Below, in pieces: positions 9,498 through 18,077 of a DNA stretch of 32,934 bases. Location: the NCBI RefSeq assembly GCF_002902235.1, contig NZ_PPRL01000004.1, positions 1 to 32,934 on the forward strand, read 5' to 3'. The notes beneath the pieces were generated by a model. The model was not told the origin of the DNA and did not search any database. It saw nothing but the letters and a program-made list of their open reading frames with translations. The translations under genes were made by a program, and so were the position numbers. Source of the DNA: Staphylococcus ureilyticus. GTDB taxonomy: Bacteria; Bacillota; Bacilli; Staphylococcales; Staphylococcaceae. Within the stretch, counting starts at the first letter, position 1. Every line of letters begins with the position of its first letter.

Positions 9498-9521
9498 ACT
9501 ATAATGTAAGGACATTATAGT
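9498..9521. repeat. 10-bp inverted repeat
   Basis: ACTATAATGT (9498-9507) and ACATTATAGT (9512-9521) are separated by AAGG. There is no T-run and no gene starts directly after it. It lies between the promoter of the DUF3267-like gene and the terminator of the ytxH-like gene. It could be an operator or chance. Confidence 0.4.
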
Positions 9522-9600
9522 TCTTAATCAAAGAAAGATGAGAGTACTATATATTTTTTAATTCAGTATCATTTTAAAGGCATAGATGTTTTTATTGTAA

Positions 9601-9647
9601 TAAAGAAAAGAGTTATAACTCAGGTTTTCAAGTGAGTTATAACTCTT
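9601..9647 (-). terminator. Terminator of the ytxH-like gene
   Basis: AAGAGTTATAACTCA (9608-9622) and TGAGTTATAACTCTT (9633-9647) form a perfect 15-bp stem with a ten-base loop. On the minus strand a T-rich stretch follows (9609 down to 9601). Confidence 0.85.
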
Positions 9648-9662
9648 AGTTAATTGAGTTAA

Positions 9663-10034
9663 TTATTTGTCTTTTTCAAATGCTTTTGAAATTTCTTCGC
9701 CACGATTTTGTAAATTTTCAATATGGGATTGCAAATTTTCAATATTAGGATCGATATCAGATTTAAAATCACCAATCATCGTTTTCACTTCATCACCAAT
9801 AGTACTGCCAATTTCAGTACTTTCTGATTTGATTTGTGAAATGTAATTTACAATATCATTGACATTTTGCTTTATAGTGTTGATTTCTTTATCAAATTCA
9901 GATTCAGCACCCGTAGGTCTGCGCGCTTCTGTCTCAAATTGGTTTGAATTTTTCTTATCACGATTCATTAATGCAACACCAATTCCAGTTGCAACACCAG
10001 CACCAAGACCTAGTAATAATTGAGCTGTTTTCAT
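9663..10034 (-). CDS. YtxH-domain protein (YhaH-like)
   Basis: A 123-residue YtxH-type protein. The chosen ATG (10034) has GAGGAG seven bases upstream; a start five codons earlier has none. The N-terminus is one Gly-rich hydrophobic segment (LLLGLGAGVATGIGVALM), followed by a basic turn (NRDKK) and then about 90 residues of charged, heptad-like helix with NIENLQSHIENLQ near the end. This is the usual build of YtxH proteins: one membrane anchor and a cytoplasmic coiled coil. Several relatives are general-stress proteins in B. subtilis, but no biochemical role is known. It lies 77 bases after hit with no terminator between, so hit and this gene are probably co-transcribed. Confidence 0.8.
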   Translation of the reverse strand: MKTAQLLLGLGAGVATGIGVALMNRDKKNSNQFETEARRPTGAESEFDKEINTIKQNVNDIVNYISQIKSESTEIGSTIGDEVKTMIGDFKSDIDPNIENLQSHIENLQNRGEEISKAFEKDK

Positions 10035-10111
10035 AAAAATTCTCCTCATTTCTAAAATTTCTGAGTCATTAATATTTTTAATATACCCTTTATCATATCA
10101 GGTAAGCATAA

Positions 10112-10537
10112 TTAATTAAATTGTGCTGCAATTTCTTGTGCAATTTTTTTCTTTTGTTCATCGCCTATGCTTTCTTCATGTGTTTCCCATTTATAACCAA
10201 AACCATCTACTTCATTTTCATATCTTGGTAACAGATGAAAATGTAAATGGAAGACAGATTGATCGGCAAATTCACCATTATTTTGTATAATATTTAGACC
10301 ATCAGGGTTAAATGCTTTTTTGATTGCGTTTGCTACTTTAGGTAAAGCAACGCCTATATGTTTCATTGTTTCACTATCCGTTTCAAAGATATTTGCAGAA
10401 ACTTTTTTAGGAACTAATAAAGTATGACCTTTGGTCACTTGAGAGATGTCTAAAAATGCATAAACATATTCATCTTCATATACCTTATAACTAGGAATTT
10501 CACCATTAATTATTTTACTAAAGATTGTTTCAGACAT
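10112..10537 (-). CDS. hit: HIT-family nucleotide hydrolase
   Basis: A 141-residue histidine-triad protein of the Hint branch. The triad HLHFH sits at residues 97-101, followed by LLPRY. The N-terminal CxxC of some relatives is not present. Hint enzymes cleave nucleoside phosphoramidates and AMP-linked substrates; the natural substrate here is unknown. The ATG has GGAG about nine bases upstream. The gene is divergent from ecsA with about 125 bases between. The same order (hit beside ecsAB, near prsA) is found in B. subtilis and S. aureus, so the context supports the assignment strongly. Confidence 0.93.
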   Translation of the reverse strand: MSETIFSKIINGEIPSYKVYEDEYVYAFLDISQVTKGHTLLVPKKVSANIFETDSETMKHIGVALPKVANAIKKAFNPDGLNIIQNNGEFADQSVFHLHFHLLPRYENEVDGFGYKWETHEESIGDEQKKKIAQEIAAQFN

Positions 10538-10664
10538 AAATTTTCACTCCTTGTCAGATGTTTAGTAACTATTATAGCATTACTGATTAAATTCCGTCAT
10601 TTTTTGAAGTAACTTTATGAACAATGTTTGATTTTTGATACAATACTATTTGTGGAGGTGCCTT

Positions 10665-11402
10665 ATGACAGTAAAAGTAGAGCATTTAACAGGCGGTTAT
10701 GGCAAAAGACCTGTGATAAAAGATATAAATTTTGAATTAAAAAAAGGAGAAATTGTTGGACTGATAGGTTTGAATGGTGCTGGGAAGAGTACCACTATTA
10801 AACATATGTTAGGCTTATTAACGCCGATGGAAGGGCGGTTAACAATTTCAGATATTGATATCAAACAAGATGTAGAAGCTTATAGACGTAAGTTGTCATA
10901 TATTCCGGAAGCACCAGTCATATATGATGAATTAACGTTGCAAGAACATATTAACATGACTGCAATGGCGTATAATATTGATAAAGAAGAAGCTATGAAA
11001 AGAGCAAATCCATTATTAAAAACATTTAGGTTAGAAAATGAGTTAGATATATTTCCGAGTCATTTTTCTAAAGGTATGAAACAAAAAGTAATGATTATTT
11101 GTGCATTTATTGTGGATCCAGAACTATATATCATTGACGAGCCATTTTTAGGATTAGATCCTTTAGGTATACAATCTATGCTTGATTTAATGGTCGAGAA
11201 AAAAGAAGAGAACAGAACTGTATTGATGAGTACACATATTTTGGCAACGGCCGAAAAATACTGTGACAGATTTTTAATAATGGACAAAGGTCAAATCGTA
11301 GCATTCGGTAATATAGATGAATTAAGAGAACAAACAGGGCTAAGTGGTAAAACTTTAGATGAAATCTATATACATGTTACTCAAGGTGGCCAGAACTCAT
11401 GA
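10665..11402 (+). CDS. ecsA: ABC transporter ATP-binding protein EcsA
   Basis: A 246-residue ABC ATPase. Walker A is GLNGAGKS (residues 35-42), the signature is FSKGMKQK (about 133-140), Walker B is YIIDEP (about 155-160) and the switch histidine is in STHI (about 190). The signature is degenerate compared with LSGGQ, as is common for EcsA. The start chosen (10665) has GTGGAGGTG directly upstream; the longer frame from 10635 has no site. EcsAB in B. subtilis affects secretion, competence and intramembrane proteolysis, and in S. aureus secretion and virulence; the substrate is unsettled. The stop overlaps the ecsB start (ATGA), so the two subunits are translationally coupled. Confidence 0.93.
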   Translation: MTVKVEHLTGGYGKRPVIKDINFELKKGEIVGLIGLNGAGKSTTIKHMLGLLTPMEGRLTISDIDIKQDVEAYRRKLSYIPEAPVIYDELTLQEHINMTAMAYNIDKEEAMKRANPLLKTFRLENELDIFPSHFSKGMKQKVMIICAFIVDPELYIIDEPFLGLDPLGIQSMLDLMVEKKEENRTVLMSTHILATAEKYCDRFLIMDKGQIVAFGNIDELREQTGLSGKTLDEIYIHVTQGGQNS

Positions 11403-12622
11403 GACAGCAAGCTAAACAATTATTTGATTTAAGGAAACAACAAATCACAAAAGAGAAAAGTTATTATAATAAGTTTATATTTAATGGTCATTTTTCTGTA
11501 TTTCTTGTGATTTTATTAGGTGCATTTATTTTAGGTTATGGAGATTGGTTGAAATCAATGCCTAAACATATTAATTATTCGTTAATTGCTAGTATAATCA
11601 CAGCCATTACTTCCATGTTCCCAATTAGGACTTTATTGAAAGATGCAGATAAATTATTTCTCTTGCCATTTGAAAAACATATGTTTGAATATATGAAAAA
11701 AAGTTTGCTGTATAGTTATGTTACTAGATTACCTATACAAATATTATTAATTATTATATTATTTCCATTATTTTATGTGCTTAATAACAAAACGTTTGGA
11801 TTTTATATTATCTTTGCTGGACTAGCAATTATATTTCCGCTCTTAGGTTTATTATTAAAATGGCAGTGGTATAAATTTCGTCTTGAACGTTGGTCTTTAT
11901 TTAGCATTTTGTTTGTGATATTTACATCTGGTTATTATGTAGCCTTAGATCCTAAAAATATCTCAAGTATTTTTTCAGTTATTATACTTGTTGCTCTGAC
12001 TCTGTTAATAAGATATTTAAACAAAGACTATTTGTTCCCATGGGAGCATATGATTAATACAGAACAACAACATCATATGAATTATTATAAATTTGTAAAT
12101 ATGTTTACGGATGTAAAACAATTAGAAGAGAAAGCAGTAAGGAGAAGTTATTTAGATCCGTTATTGTGGAAACCGAAACCTAAAAAATTTAATGAAAACT
12201 ATATGTATCTTTATTTATTTATTAGAAGTTTTGCTAGAGGTAAAGACGCATTTAATATTATATTACGATTGATTATTATAGCTTTAGTTATGATGATATG
12301 GTTACATCAAGTCATCGTAGTTTTATTAATTGGTAGTCTATTTATGTATATTATATTGTTACAAATGGCTCAATTTTATACACAACAAGCATATGGTTTA
12401 TGGCCACAAGTTTGGCCGGTATCTGATAGTAAAGTGATAAAAGGGTATGAACAATTTTTAAATAGATTAATGTGTTTTATAGGCGTGATATTTATTGTTA
12501 CTTTTGCTATTATTCTCCCACAATATAGTTTCTTTGGATTGATATTCTTTCTTGTAGGATGGTTGACGATTAGAAATATAACTAAAAAATTGAAATATCA
12601 AGAAAGTTTGCTAACAGATTAA
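11399..12622 (+). CDS. ecsB: ABC transporter permease EcsB
   Basis: A 407-residue integral membrane protein with about ten hydrophobic segments, arranged as an N-terminal group (residues about 32-190) and a C-terminal group (about 285-395) with a hydrophilic middle. A short basic N-terminal helix precedes FNGHFSVFL, a segment characteristic of EcsB. It overlaps ecsA by four bases and has no other plausible partner. It forms the membrane part of the Ecs transporter. The transcript ends at a strong bidirectional terminator shared with traP. The assignment rests on synteny, membrane topology and the N-terminal motif. Confidence 0.9.
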   Translation: MRQQAKQLFDLRKQQITKEKSYYNKFIFNGHFSVFLVILLGAFILGYGDWLKSMPKHINYSLIASIITAITSMFPIRTLLKDADKLFLLPFEKHMFEYMKKSLLYSYVTRLPIQILLIIILFPLFYVLNNKTFGFYIIFAGLAIIFPLLGLLLKWQWYKFRLERWSLFSILFVIFTSGYYVALDPKNISSIFSVIILVALTLLIRYLNKDYLFPWEHMINTEQQHHMNYYKFVNMFTDVKQLEEKAVRRSYLDPLLWKPKPKKFNENYMYLYLFIRSFARGKDAFNIILRLIIIALVMMIWLHQVIVVLLIGSLFMYIILLQMAQFYTQQAYGLWPQVWPVSDSKVIKGYEQFLNRLMCFIGVIFIVTFAIILPQYSFFGLIFFLVGWLTIRNITKKLKYQESLLTD

Positions 12623-12673
12623 AAAATCGCTACTCAAGTTTTAGCTTAATGCTAATTATGAGTAGCGATTTTT
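12622..12673. terminator. Bidirectional terminator between ecsB and traP
   Basis: AAAAATCGCTACTCA (12622-12636) and TGAGTAGCGATTTTT (12659-12673) form a perfect 15-bp stem with A- and T-runs at the ends, so it can stop transcripts from both sides. The loop contains a second small stem, TTAGC/GCTAA. Confidence 0.9.
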
Positions 12674-12675
12674 AT

Positions 12676-13179
12676 TTAATAGTCATCAATTGGGAATAAA
12701 TATCTTTCAAAGTAACTAGAATGTTGACCACTAGAACCAAAGAATTGGCTTAGTGCAAGTTTATCAAAGTTGTCTTGGAAAACGGCAGACGCTTTGAAAT
12801 CTTCGTAATCTGTACGACTATTAAAGCCAAAATAAATTTTATATGTTAACCCTTGGTTTGGTTTTAAAAAGCGATAACTTCTATAACCTGCAAATTGTTT
12901 GAAATCAGTTGTGACATTTTCTAATTTCTTTTCTAATTGATATGCATGATCCTCTGATGTTGGTATAAAAATAACAGAATAGAAGTAATTTTCATCTAAA
13001 TTCCCTTCAGACTTAATGATGTCATAAGCCAGCGGGTGTTTTAAAACCGTTTCACCTTCTGTTTCTTCTATAATAACTGAAGAATCGGAAGCTGAAAATT
13101 GTAGTAGATGATGTGTCGGATTATTCAGTCTAATTTGATTTAAATAACCAAATGTACCGTAAGATGCGTAAATTTTCAT
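12676..13179 (-). CDS. traP: TRAP (target of RNAIII-activating protein), ABM-domain protein
   Basis: A 167-residue protein matching staphylococcal TRAP in length, ends and conserved blocks (NNPTHHLLQFSASD, SEDHAYQLEKKLE, TYKIYFGF, FGSSGQHSSYFERYL). The C-terminal half is an antibiotic-biosynthesis-monooxygenase (ABM) ferredoxin-like domain. TRAP was proposed to be phosphorylated on histidine and to control RNAIII/agr. This was later disputed, and the haem-linked neighbourhood fits the ABM fold, which also includes haem-degrading enzymes. By my alignment to the S. aureus protein, two of the reported histidines (79 and 154) are His78 and His153 here, but His66 is Tyr65. The gene is divergent from hemE and shares a terminator with ecsB. 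Confidence 0.93.
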   Translation of the reverse strand: MKIYASYGTFGYLNQIRLNNPTHHLLQFSASDSSVIIEETEGETVLKHPLAYDIIKSEGNLDENYFYSVIFIPTSEDHAYQLEKKLENVTTDFKQFAGYRSYRFLKPNQGLTYKIYFGFNSRTDYEDFKASAVFQDNFDKLALSQFFGSSGQHSSYFERYLFPIDDY

Positions 13180-13329
13180 AAGTTTTCCCCCTTGAATTGT
13201 TTAAGAAACATTGCATAACTATTATAATTTACTATATATACTTCTAATATTTCAAATAAATATAAAATAGACTTTAACAGTATTATAATTGATTTCTGTT
13301 AGAAAACAATAGTCAAATAATTAAGAATA

Positions 13330-13355
13330 ACAAAGTAACACACTTTGTCTTTTTT
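13330..13355 (+). terminator. Short terminator-like hairpin upstream of hemE
   Basis: ACAAAGT (13330-13336) pairs with ACTTTGT (13342-13348) around a five-base loop, followed by CTTTTTT. It lies about 85 bases before the hemE start with no gene before it on this strand. It could be an attenuator-like leader structure or a stop for antisense transcription into traP's promoter region. Confidence 0.45.
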
Positions 13356-13407
13356 ATGACATTTCTATTGATTGAATACGGGAAATTAGTGGATATGGTA
13401 ATATTAA

Positions 13408-13422
13408 TAAGAATGATTATAA
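13408..13422. promoter_or_regulatory. Candidate PerR/Fur-type box before hemE
   Basis: TAAGAATGATTATAA matches the PerR box (TTATAATNATTATAA, read on the other strand) at 12 of 14 defined positions by eye. It lies about 18 bases before the GTG start of hemE. AT-rich DNA gives such matches by chance, so this is tentative. Confidence 0.3.
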
Positions 13423-13439
13423 TGTAGGAGGATTACAAG

Positions 13440-14474
13440 GTGCATAATAAAAATAATACAATCCTAGATATGATTAGGGGCAAAGAAGTTAAGCACACAC
13501 CTGTGTGGTTTATGCGTCAAGCTGGTAGATCACAGCCTGAATATAGAAAACTGAAAGAGCAATACTCTTTATTTGAAATTACACACCAGCCAGAATTATG
13601 TGCATACGTAACACATTTACCAGTAGATAATTATAATACGGACGCTGCGGTTTTATACAAAGATATCATGACCCCATTGCAACCGATAGGGGTGGACGTA
13701 GAAATTAAGTCCGGGATAGGACCAGTAATTCATAATACCATTAAAAATATACAAGATGTTGAAAAATTAGGGAATATTGATCCGAAACGAGATGTTCCAT
13801 ATGTATTAGACACGATTAAATTATTAACTGAAGAAAAATTGAATGTGCCATTGATTGGTTTTACTGGCGCTCCTTTTACCTTAGCAAGCTATATGATTGA
13901 AGGTGGGCCTTCTAAGAATTATAATTTTACAAAGGCAATGATGTATAGTGACGAAGCAACTTGGTTTGCGCTTATGGATCATTTAGTCGATATGTCTATT
14001 ACTTATACGACAGCTCAAATAGAAGCTGGTGCAGAAATCATACAAGTATTTGATTCTTGGGTTGGTGCATTAAACGTTCAAGATTACAGATATTATATAA
14101 AACCAGCAATGAAAAAGTTAATTAATGGAATTAAGGCGAAATACGATGTACCCGTGATTTTATTTGGTGTGGGTGCAAGTCATTTAGTACATGAATGGAA
14201 TGATTTACCAATAGATGTATTAGGTCTAGATTGGAGACTGTCTATTAAAGAAGCTAATGATTTAAATATTACTAAAACATTACAAGGGAATTTAGATCCA
14301 TCTTTACTATTAGCACCTTGGGAAGTTATAGAAGCGCGATTAAAACCTATTTTAGATGAGGGCTTAGCACATGGTAAACATATATTTAATTTAGGACATG
14401 GTGTTTTTCCACAAGTTAAACCCGAAACTTTAAAAAGAATTACTACGTTTGTTCACGAATATACTCAAAGATAG
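13440..14474 (+). CDS. hemE: Uroporphyrinogen decarboxylase HemE
   Basis: A 344-residue uroporphyrinogen decarboxylase, which removes four carboxyl groups from uroporphyrinogen III to give coproporphyrinogen III in the cytoplasm. The family signature [16 protein letters not shown] (residues 21-36) supplies the active-site arginines. The conserved blocks [25 protein letters not shown] and [10 protein letters not shown] are intact. The start is GTG with TAGGAGG eight bases upstream. It is first of hemE-hemH-hemY, with an 83-base gap to hemH. In Firmicutes these genes serve the coproporphyrin-dependent haem pathway. A PerR-like box and a short terminator-like hairpin lie just upstream. Confidence 0.97.
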   Translation: MHNKNNTILDMIRGKEVKHTPVWFMRQAGRSQPEYRKLKEQYSLFEITHQPELCAYVTHLPVDNYNTDAAVLYKDIMTPLQPIGVDVEIKSGIGPVIHNTIKNIQDVEKLGNIDPKRDVPYVLDTIKLLTEEKLNVPLIGFTGAPFTLASYMIEGGPSKNYNFTKAMMYSDEATWFALMDHLVDMSITYTTAQIEAGAEIIQVFDSWVGALNVQDYRYYIKPAMKKLINGIKAKYDVPVILFGVGASHLVHEWNDLPIDVLGLDWRLSIKEANDLNITKTLQGNLDPSLLLAPWEVIEARLKPILDEGLAHGKHIFNLGHGVFPQVKPETLKRITTFVHEYTQR

Positions 14475-14557
14475 TTAGACATACAAAAGGTGAACAAGAT
14501 TTACATTTAATTATGTCATCTACATCTTAAAAATTTAAATAAAAGGATGATTTTAAA

Positions 14558-15481
14558 ATGGCAAAAACAGTAGGCTTACTAGTAATGGCTTATGGTACAC
14601 CTTATAAAGAAAGTGACATAGAAGCTTATTACACAGATATTAGACATGGGAAAAAACCTACAGAAGCAGAATTGCAAGACTTAAAAGATAGATATAAATT
14701 TATTGGCGGTTTATCACCACTTGCGGGAACTACGAATCGACAAGCTGAGGCATTATGTTCAGAGTTGAATAATCAATATACTGATGTTGAGTTCAAGTTG
14801 TACATTGGTTTGAAACACATCCATCCGTTTATTGAAGATGCTGTAAAGGCAATGAATAAAGAAGGCATAGATGAAGCTGTTACTGTGGTATTAGCACCAC
14901 ATTATTCAAGCTTTTCAGTGGGTTCCTATAATAAGCGTGCACAAGAAGAAGCGGATAAATATGGTATTACGTTAAACCATGTTGAACATTATTACCAACA
15001 ACCAAAATTCATCCAATACTGGACTGAAAAGGTAAATGAAACTTTAGAGCAAATACCAAAAGAAGAACATGATGAAACAGTCTTAGTAGTATCAGCACAC
15101 AGTTTACCTAAAGGACTTATAGAAAAAAATAATGACCCATATCCGAATGAATTGCATGATACTGCTGAATTATTAAAAGCTAAATCAAACATTACTCACG
15201 TTGCTGAAGGGTGGCAATCAGAAGGTAATACTGGGACACCTTGGTTAGGCCCTGACGTTCAAGATTTAACTAGAAACTTATTCGAAAAATATAATTATAA
15301 AAACTTTATTTATACGCCTGTAGGCTTTGTATGTGAACATTTGGAAGTATTATATGATAATGATTATGAATGCAAAATAATTTGTGATGAATTAGGCGTT
15401 AATTACTTCCGTCCAGCAATGCCTAATACAGATTCACTATTTATTGGTGCAATCGTAGATGAAATTAAAAATGTTTATTAA
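14558..15481 (+). CDS. hemH: Coproporphyrin ferrochelatase HemH (CpfC)
   Basis: A 307-residue monofunctional ferrochelatase of the Firmicutes type. It lacks an iron-sulphur cluster extension and in this lineage inserts iron into coproporphyrin III. Family features are VMAYGTPYKESDIEAYYTDI near the N-terminus, GGLSPLAGTTNRQ, VVSAHSLP with the metal-site histidine near residue 181, and VGFVCEHLEVLYDND with the partner glutamate near residue 262. The ATG has AAAGGATG upstream. hemY starts 17 bases downstream of its stop. Together with HemY (CgoX) it forms the late part of the pathway; the last enzyme, HemQ (ChdC), is not in the window. Confidence 0.96.
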   Translation: MAKTVGLLVMAYGTPYKESDIEAYYTDIRHGKKPTEAELQDLKDRYKFIGGLSPLAGTTNRQAEALCSELNNQYTDVEFKLYIGLKHIHPFIEDAVKAMNKEGIDEAVTVVLAPHYSSFSVGSYNKRAQEEADKYGITLNHVEHYYQQPKFIQYWTEKVNETLEQIPKEEHDETVLVVSAHSLPKGLIEKNNDPYPNELHDTAELLKAKSNITHVAEGWQSEGNTGTPWLGPDVQDLTRNLFEKYNYKNFIYTPVGFVCEHLEVLYDNDYECKIICDELGVNYFRPAMPNTDSLFIGAIVDEIKNVY

Positions 15482-15498
15482 AGGAAGCGTGAATCACA

Positions 15499-16893
15499 TT
15501 GACTAAGAGTATCGCAATTATTGGGGCAGGCATCACAGGCTTATCCAGTGCATATTTTATAAAATCAAAAAGACCTGACATCGATGTCACAATTTATGAA
15601 TCTTCTAATAGAGCAGGCGGGAAAATACAAACATATCGTAATGAAGGCTATACCATTGAATTAGGTCCAGAATCTTATTTAGGACGAAAACAAATTATGA
15701 CAGAGATAGCCAAAGATATAGGACTTGAAGATCAACTCATTACTAATAAAACTGGGCAATCGTATATATATGCTAAAAATAAACTCTATCCGATTCCAGG
15801 CGGTTCTATTTTAGGAATACCGACCGACATCAAACCATTTCTCAAAACCAAATTAATTTCTCCATTGGGTAAGTTAAGAGCTGGAATGGATTTGTTTAAA
15901 AAAACTATAGATATGGATAACGATATGTCGGTTGGTGAATTTTTTAGAACGCGGTTAGGTGACGAAGTGCTAGAAAATCTAATAGAACCATTAATGGGTG
16001 GTATTTATGGCACAAATATTGACGAGCTTAGTTTAATGAGTACTTTCCCTGAGTTTAAAGAAAGAGAAGAACAATTTGGTAGCCTTATTAAAGGAATGCG
16101 ATATGAGAAGGCGCAAAGAATAAAACAACGTGAACTTTATCCAGGCGCACCTAAAGGACAATTTAAGCAATTTAGACATGGGTTGAGTTCATTTATAGAA
16201 TGTTTAAGAGACGATTTGGTGGCAAAAGGTGTTAATATTAAATATCAAACTGCTGTTAAAGATATTACAGCGTCACAGAAAAAATATGAAATTAAAACAG
16301 TCAATGAGAAGCGCATCTATGATAGTGTCTTAGTTACAACGCCACATCAAAATTTCTTACAATGGTTTGGTAATGATCCTGCTTTTGATTATTTTAAAAA
16401 CATGGATTCTACAACAGTAGCAACAGTCGTACTTGCATTTGACGAGGCAAATATCATCAACAATTATGATGGCACAGGATTCGTTATTGCTCGTACAAGC
16501 GATACGAATATCACGGCTTGTACTTGGACAAGTAAGAAATGGCCATTTACAACACCTGAAGGTAAAGTGTTAATTAGAGCTTATGTTGGTAAACCAGGTG
16601 ATACGGTAGTTGACGATCATACAGATGAAGAACTCGTGAAAATCGTGAAAAATGATTTGAGTAAAATGATGACCTTTAAAGGTTCGCCTGATTTTAGTAT
16701 TGTAAATCGTTTACCTAAAAGTATGCCTCAATATCAAGTAGGACATATTGAACAAATTAAATTGATACAATCGCATATAAGACATAATTATCCTAGATTA
16801 CGTATTACTGGTGCGTCATTTGAGGCTGTTGGGTTACCTGATTGCATAAAGCAAGGAAAAGAAGCGGTTGAAGAGATTTTAGATGAAATCTAA
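15499..16893 (+). CDS. hemY: Coproporphyrinogen III oxidase HemY (CgoX)
   Basis: A 464-residue FAD-dependent oxidase, long called protoporphyrinogen oxidase (HemY/HemG in staphylococci). In Firmicutes its main substrate is coproporphyrinogen III. The Rossmann motif IIGAGITGLSSAY (about residues 6-18) is followed by the acidic YESSNRAGGK block. GPESYLG, EPLMGGIYG and the C-terminal GASFEAVGLPDCIKQG complete the family pattern. The start is TTG with AAAGGAAG about eight to ten bases upstream; no ATG nearby keeps the Rossmann fold. The protein is soluble or membrane-associated. It ends the hemEHY group, and a terminator follows within ten bases. Confidence 0.95.
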   Translation: MTKSIAIIGAGITGLSSAYFIKSKRPDIDVTIYESSNRAGGKIQTYRNEGYTIELGPESYLGRKQIMTEIAKDIGLEDQLITNKTGQSYIYAKNKLYPIPGGSILGIPTDIKPFLKTKLISPLGKLRAGMDLFKKTIDMDNDMSVGEFFRTRLGDEVLENLIEPLMGGIYGTNIDELSLMSTFPEFKEREEQFGSLIKGMRYEKAQRIKQRELYPGAPKGQFKQFRHGLSSFIECLRDDLVAKGVNIKYQTAVKDITASQKKYEIKTVNEKRIYDSVLVTTPHQNFLQWFGNDPAFDYFKNMDSTTVATVVLAFDEANIINNYDGTGFVIARTSDTNITACTWTSKKWPFTTPEGKVLIRAYVGKPGDTVVDDHTDEELVKIVKNDLSKMMTFKGSPDFSIVNRLPKSMPQYQVGHIEQIKLIQSHIRHNYPRLRITGASFEAVGLPDCIKQGKEAVEEILDEI

Positions 16894-16902
16894 ATAAATA
16901 AT

Positions 16903-16959
16903 AAAAAAGTCATTTTCTACTTTGTTAATTTTTAGTTATTGTAGAATTGGCTTTTTTTA
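16903..16959 (+). terminator. Terminator of hemEHY
   Basis: AAAAAAGTCATTTTCTAC (16903-16920) pairs, with a few mismatches and wobbles, with GTAGAATTGGCTTTTTTT (from 16941). A long T-run follows. It is the only terminator-like structure after hemY. Confidence 0.65.
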
Positions 16960-17035
16960 CTAAGTTGAAACTTACAATACTGGTGAAATATATGAGATAC
17001 TTTAAAAGTAATATTTGTAAACGGGGGATTGATTT

Positions 17036-17593
17036 ATGACAGATATAGTAATAGTACATTCAAAATTAGGTGATTCAACGAATCATTGGTATGAATGGTT
17101 AGCAAATAACCTTACATTAGAAGGTTACGTAGTTACACTTTTTAACATTCCGAAAGAACAAAATAGTGATATACGCAAATGGCTCAATGTTATGAATGAA
17201 CAGATCCATATACGTAAACAGGATACCTATTTTGTAACTCATGGTTTTGGTACAATTGCTTCACTTGAATTTATTCAAAATAAAAACATAAACAATATTG
17301 AAGGTTTATTCAGTATCTCAGGTTTCAAAGAGGATGCACAAGAGATTGATGAGTCGTTGAAATTAGATGATAAAATCATTAACTATGATAAAGTTAAAGA
17401 AAAAGTGAATGAATTTTATGGTTTGTGTGCAAAAGACGATAAACATGTTTCTTACAAAGAAACAAAGCGTTTAATGGATGAATTGAATGGCAAATGTAAA
17501 ATTACTGATTTTGGAGGACACTTCATGGAAGATGATGGTTTCACGACATTTACAAATTTACAAAGTAAAATGATGGGTATCATGAGTAAATAG
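17036..17593 (+). CDS. RBBP9/YdeN-type alpha/beta hydrolase lacking the Ser nucleophile
   Basis: A 185-residue small alpha/beta-hydrolase fold of the RBBP9/YdeN type, the usual length for the family. The N-terminal strand and oxyanion region (IVIVHSKLGDSTNHWYEWL), a late Asp (AKDDKHVSY, Asp134 or 135) and the C-terminal His (FGGHFMEDDGF, His162) are where expected. The nucleophile elbow, normally GHSLG, reads THGFG at residues 68-72, so the serine is Gly70. An active Ser-His-Asp triad is therefore missing, and the protein may be inactive or use another mechanism. The start has GGGGGA about nine bases upstream. It stands alone between hemY and the tRNA cluster. Confidence 0.8.
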   Translation: MTDIVIVHSKLGDSTNHWYEWLANNLTLEGYVVTLFNIPKEQNSDIRKWLNVMNEQIHIRKQDTYFVTHGFGTIASLEFIQNKNINNIEGLFSISGFKEDAQEIDESLKLDDKIINYDKVKEKVNEFYGLCAKDDKHVSYKETKRLMDELNGKCKITDFGGHFMEDDGFTTFTNLQSKMMGIMSK

Positions 17594-17679
17594 ATTGAAT
17601 AAACATACGACGGTCTATAATTATACAGCACAATACGGGGAAATAAGTTTTATATTTCAATTATAAAATGAACAGTCTT

Positions 17680-17720
17680 TATAGCTTACTTATATTTTAA
17701 GTAAATATGGGTAAGCTATA
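17680..17720. repeat. 10-bp inverted repeat downstream of the hydrolase gene
   Basis: TATAGCTTAC (17680-17689) and GTAAGCTATA (17711-17720) could form a hairpin with a weakly paired 21-base interior. No T-run follows. It may end the hydrolase transcript, or be unrelated. The rest of the 400-base gap to the tRNA genes holds two promoter-like sequences and no gene. Confidence 0.4.
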
Positions 17721-17808
17721 AAAATAAACAAATATGTGTCATTTCTTAACTAAAATTATAATATTATAGTTATATTCCTTTTTTACACAAAATACTTTAA
17801 TGAAAGCA

Positions 17809-17837
17809 TTGACGAAAGCTACAAAAGTTAATATACT
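17809..17837 (+). promoter_or_regulatory. Promoter-like sequence, distal, for the tRNA cluster
   Basis: TTGACG (17809-17814) and TATACT (17832-17837) are spaced by exactly 17 bases, a strong SigA match, about 155 bases before the first tRNA. No convincing ORF follows, so it most likely drives the tRNA operon with a leader. A small stem (AATGAG/CTCATT around GGGAGCTTAACCA) lies in that leader. Confidence 0.6.
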
Positions 17838-17934
17838 AAATAAGTATTCAGAAATGAGGGGAGCTTAACCACTCATTATGACATTTAATTTTTAATTATA
17901 AATTAATTATTTGTAAATTAATTTTAAAATAATG

Positions 17935-17963
17935 TTGATTTTGTAATGATATTATGGTATATT
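17935..17963 (+). promoter_or_regulatory. Promoter-like sequence, proximal, for the tRNA cluster
   Basis: TTGATT (17935-17940), a 17-base spacer and TATATT (17958-17963) preceded by TGG, an extended -10 element. It ends 29 bases before tRNA-fMet. Confidence 0.6.
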
Positions 17964-17992
17964 TAATAGGTAGGCGTCATTAATAATATTAA

Positions 17993-18066
<74 letters not shown>

Positions 18067-18077
18067 TTACATAGTTT

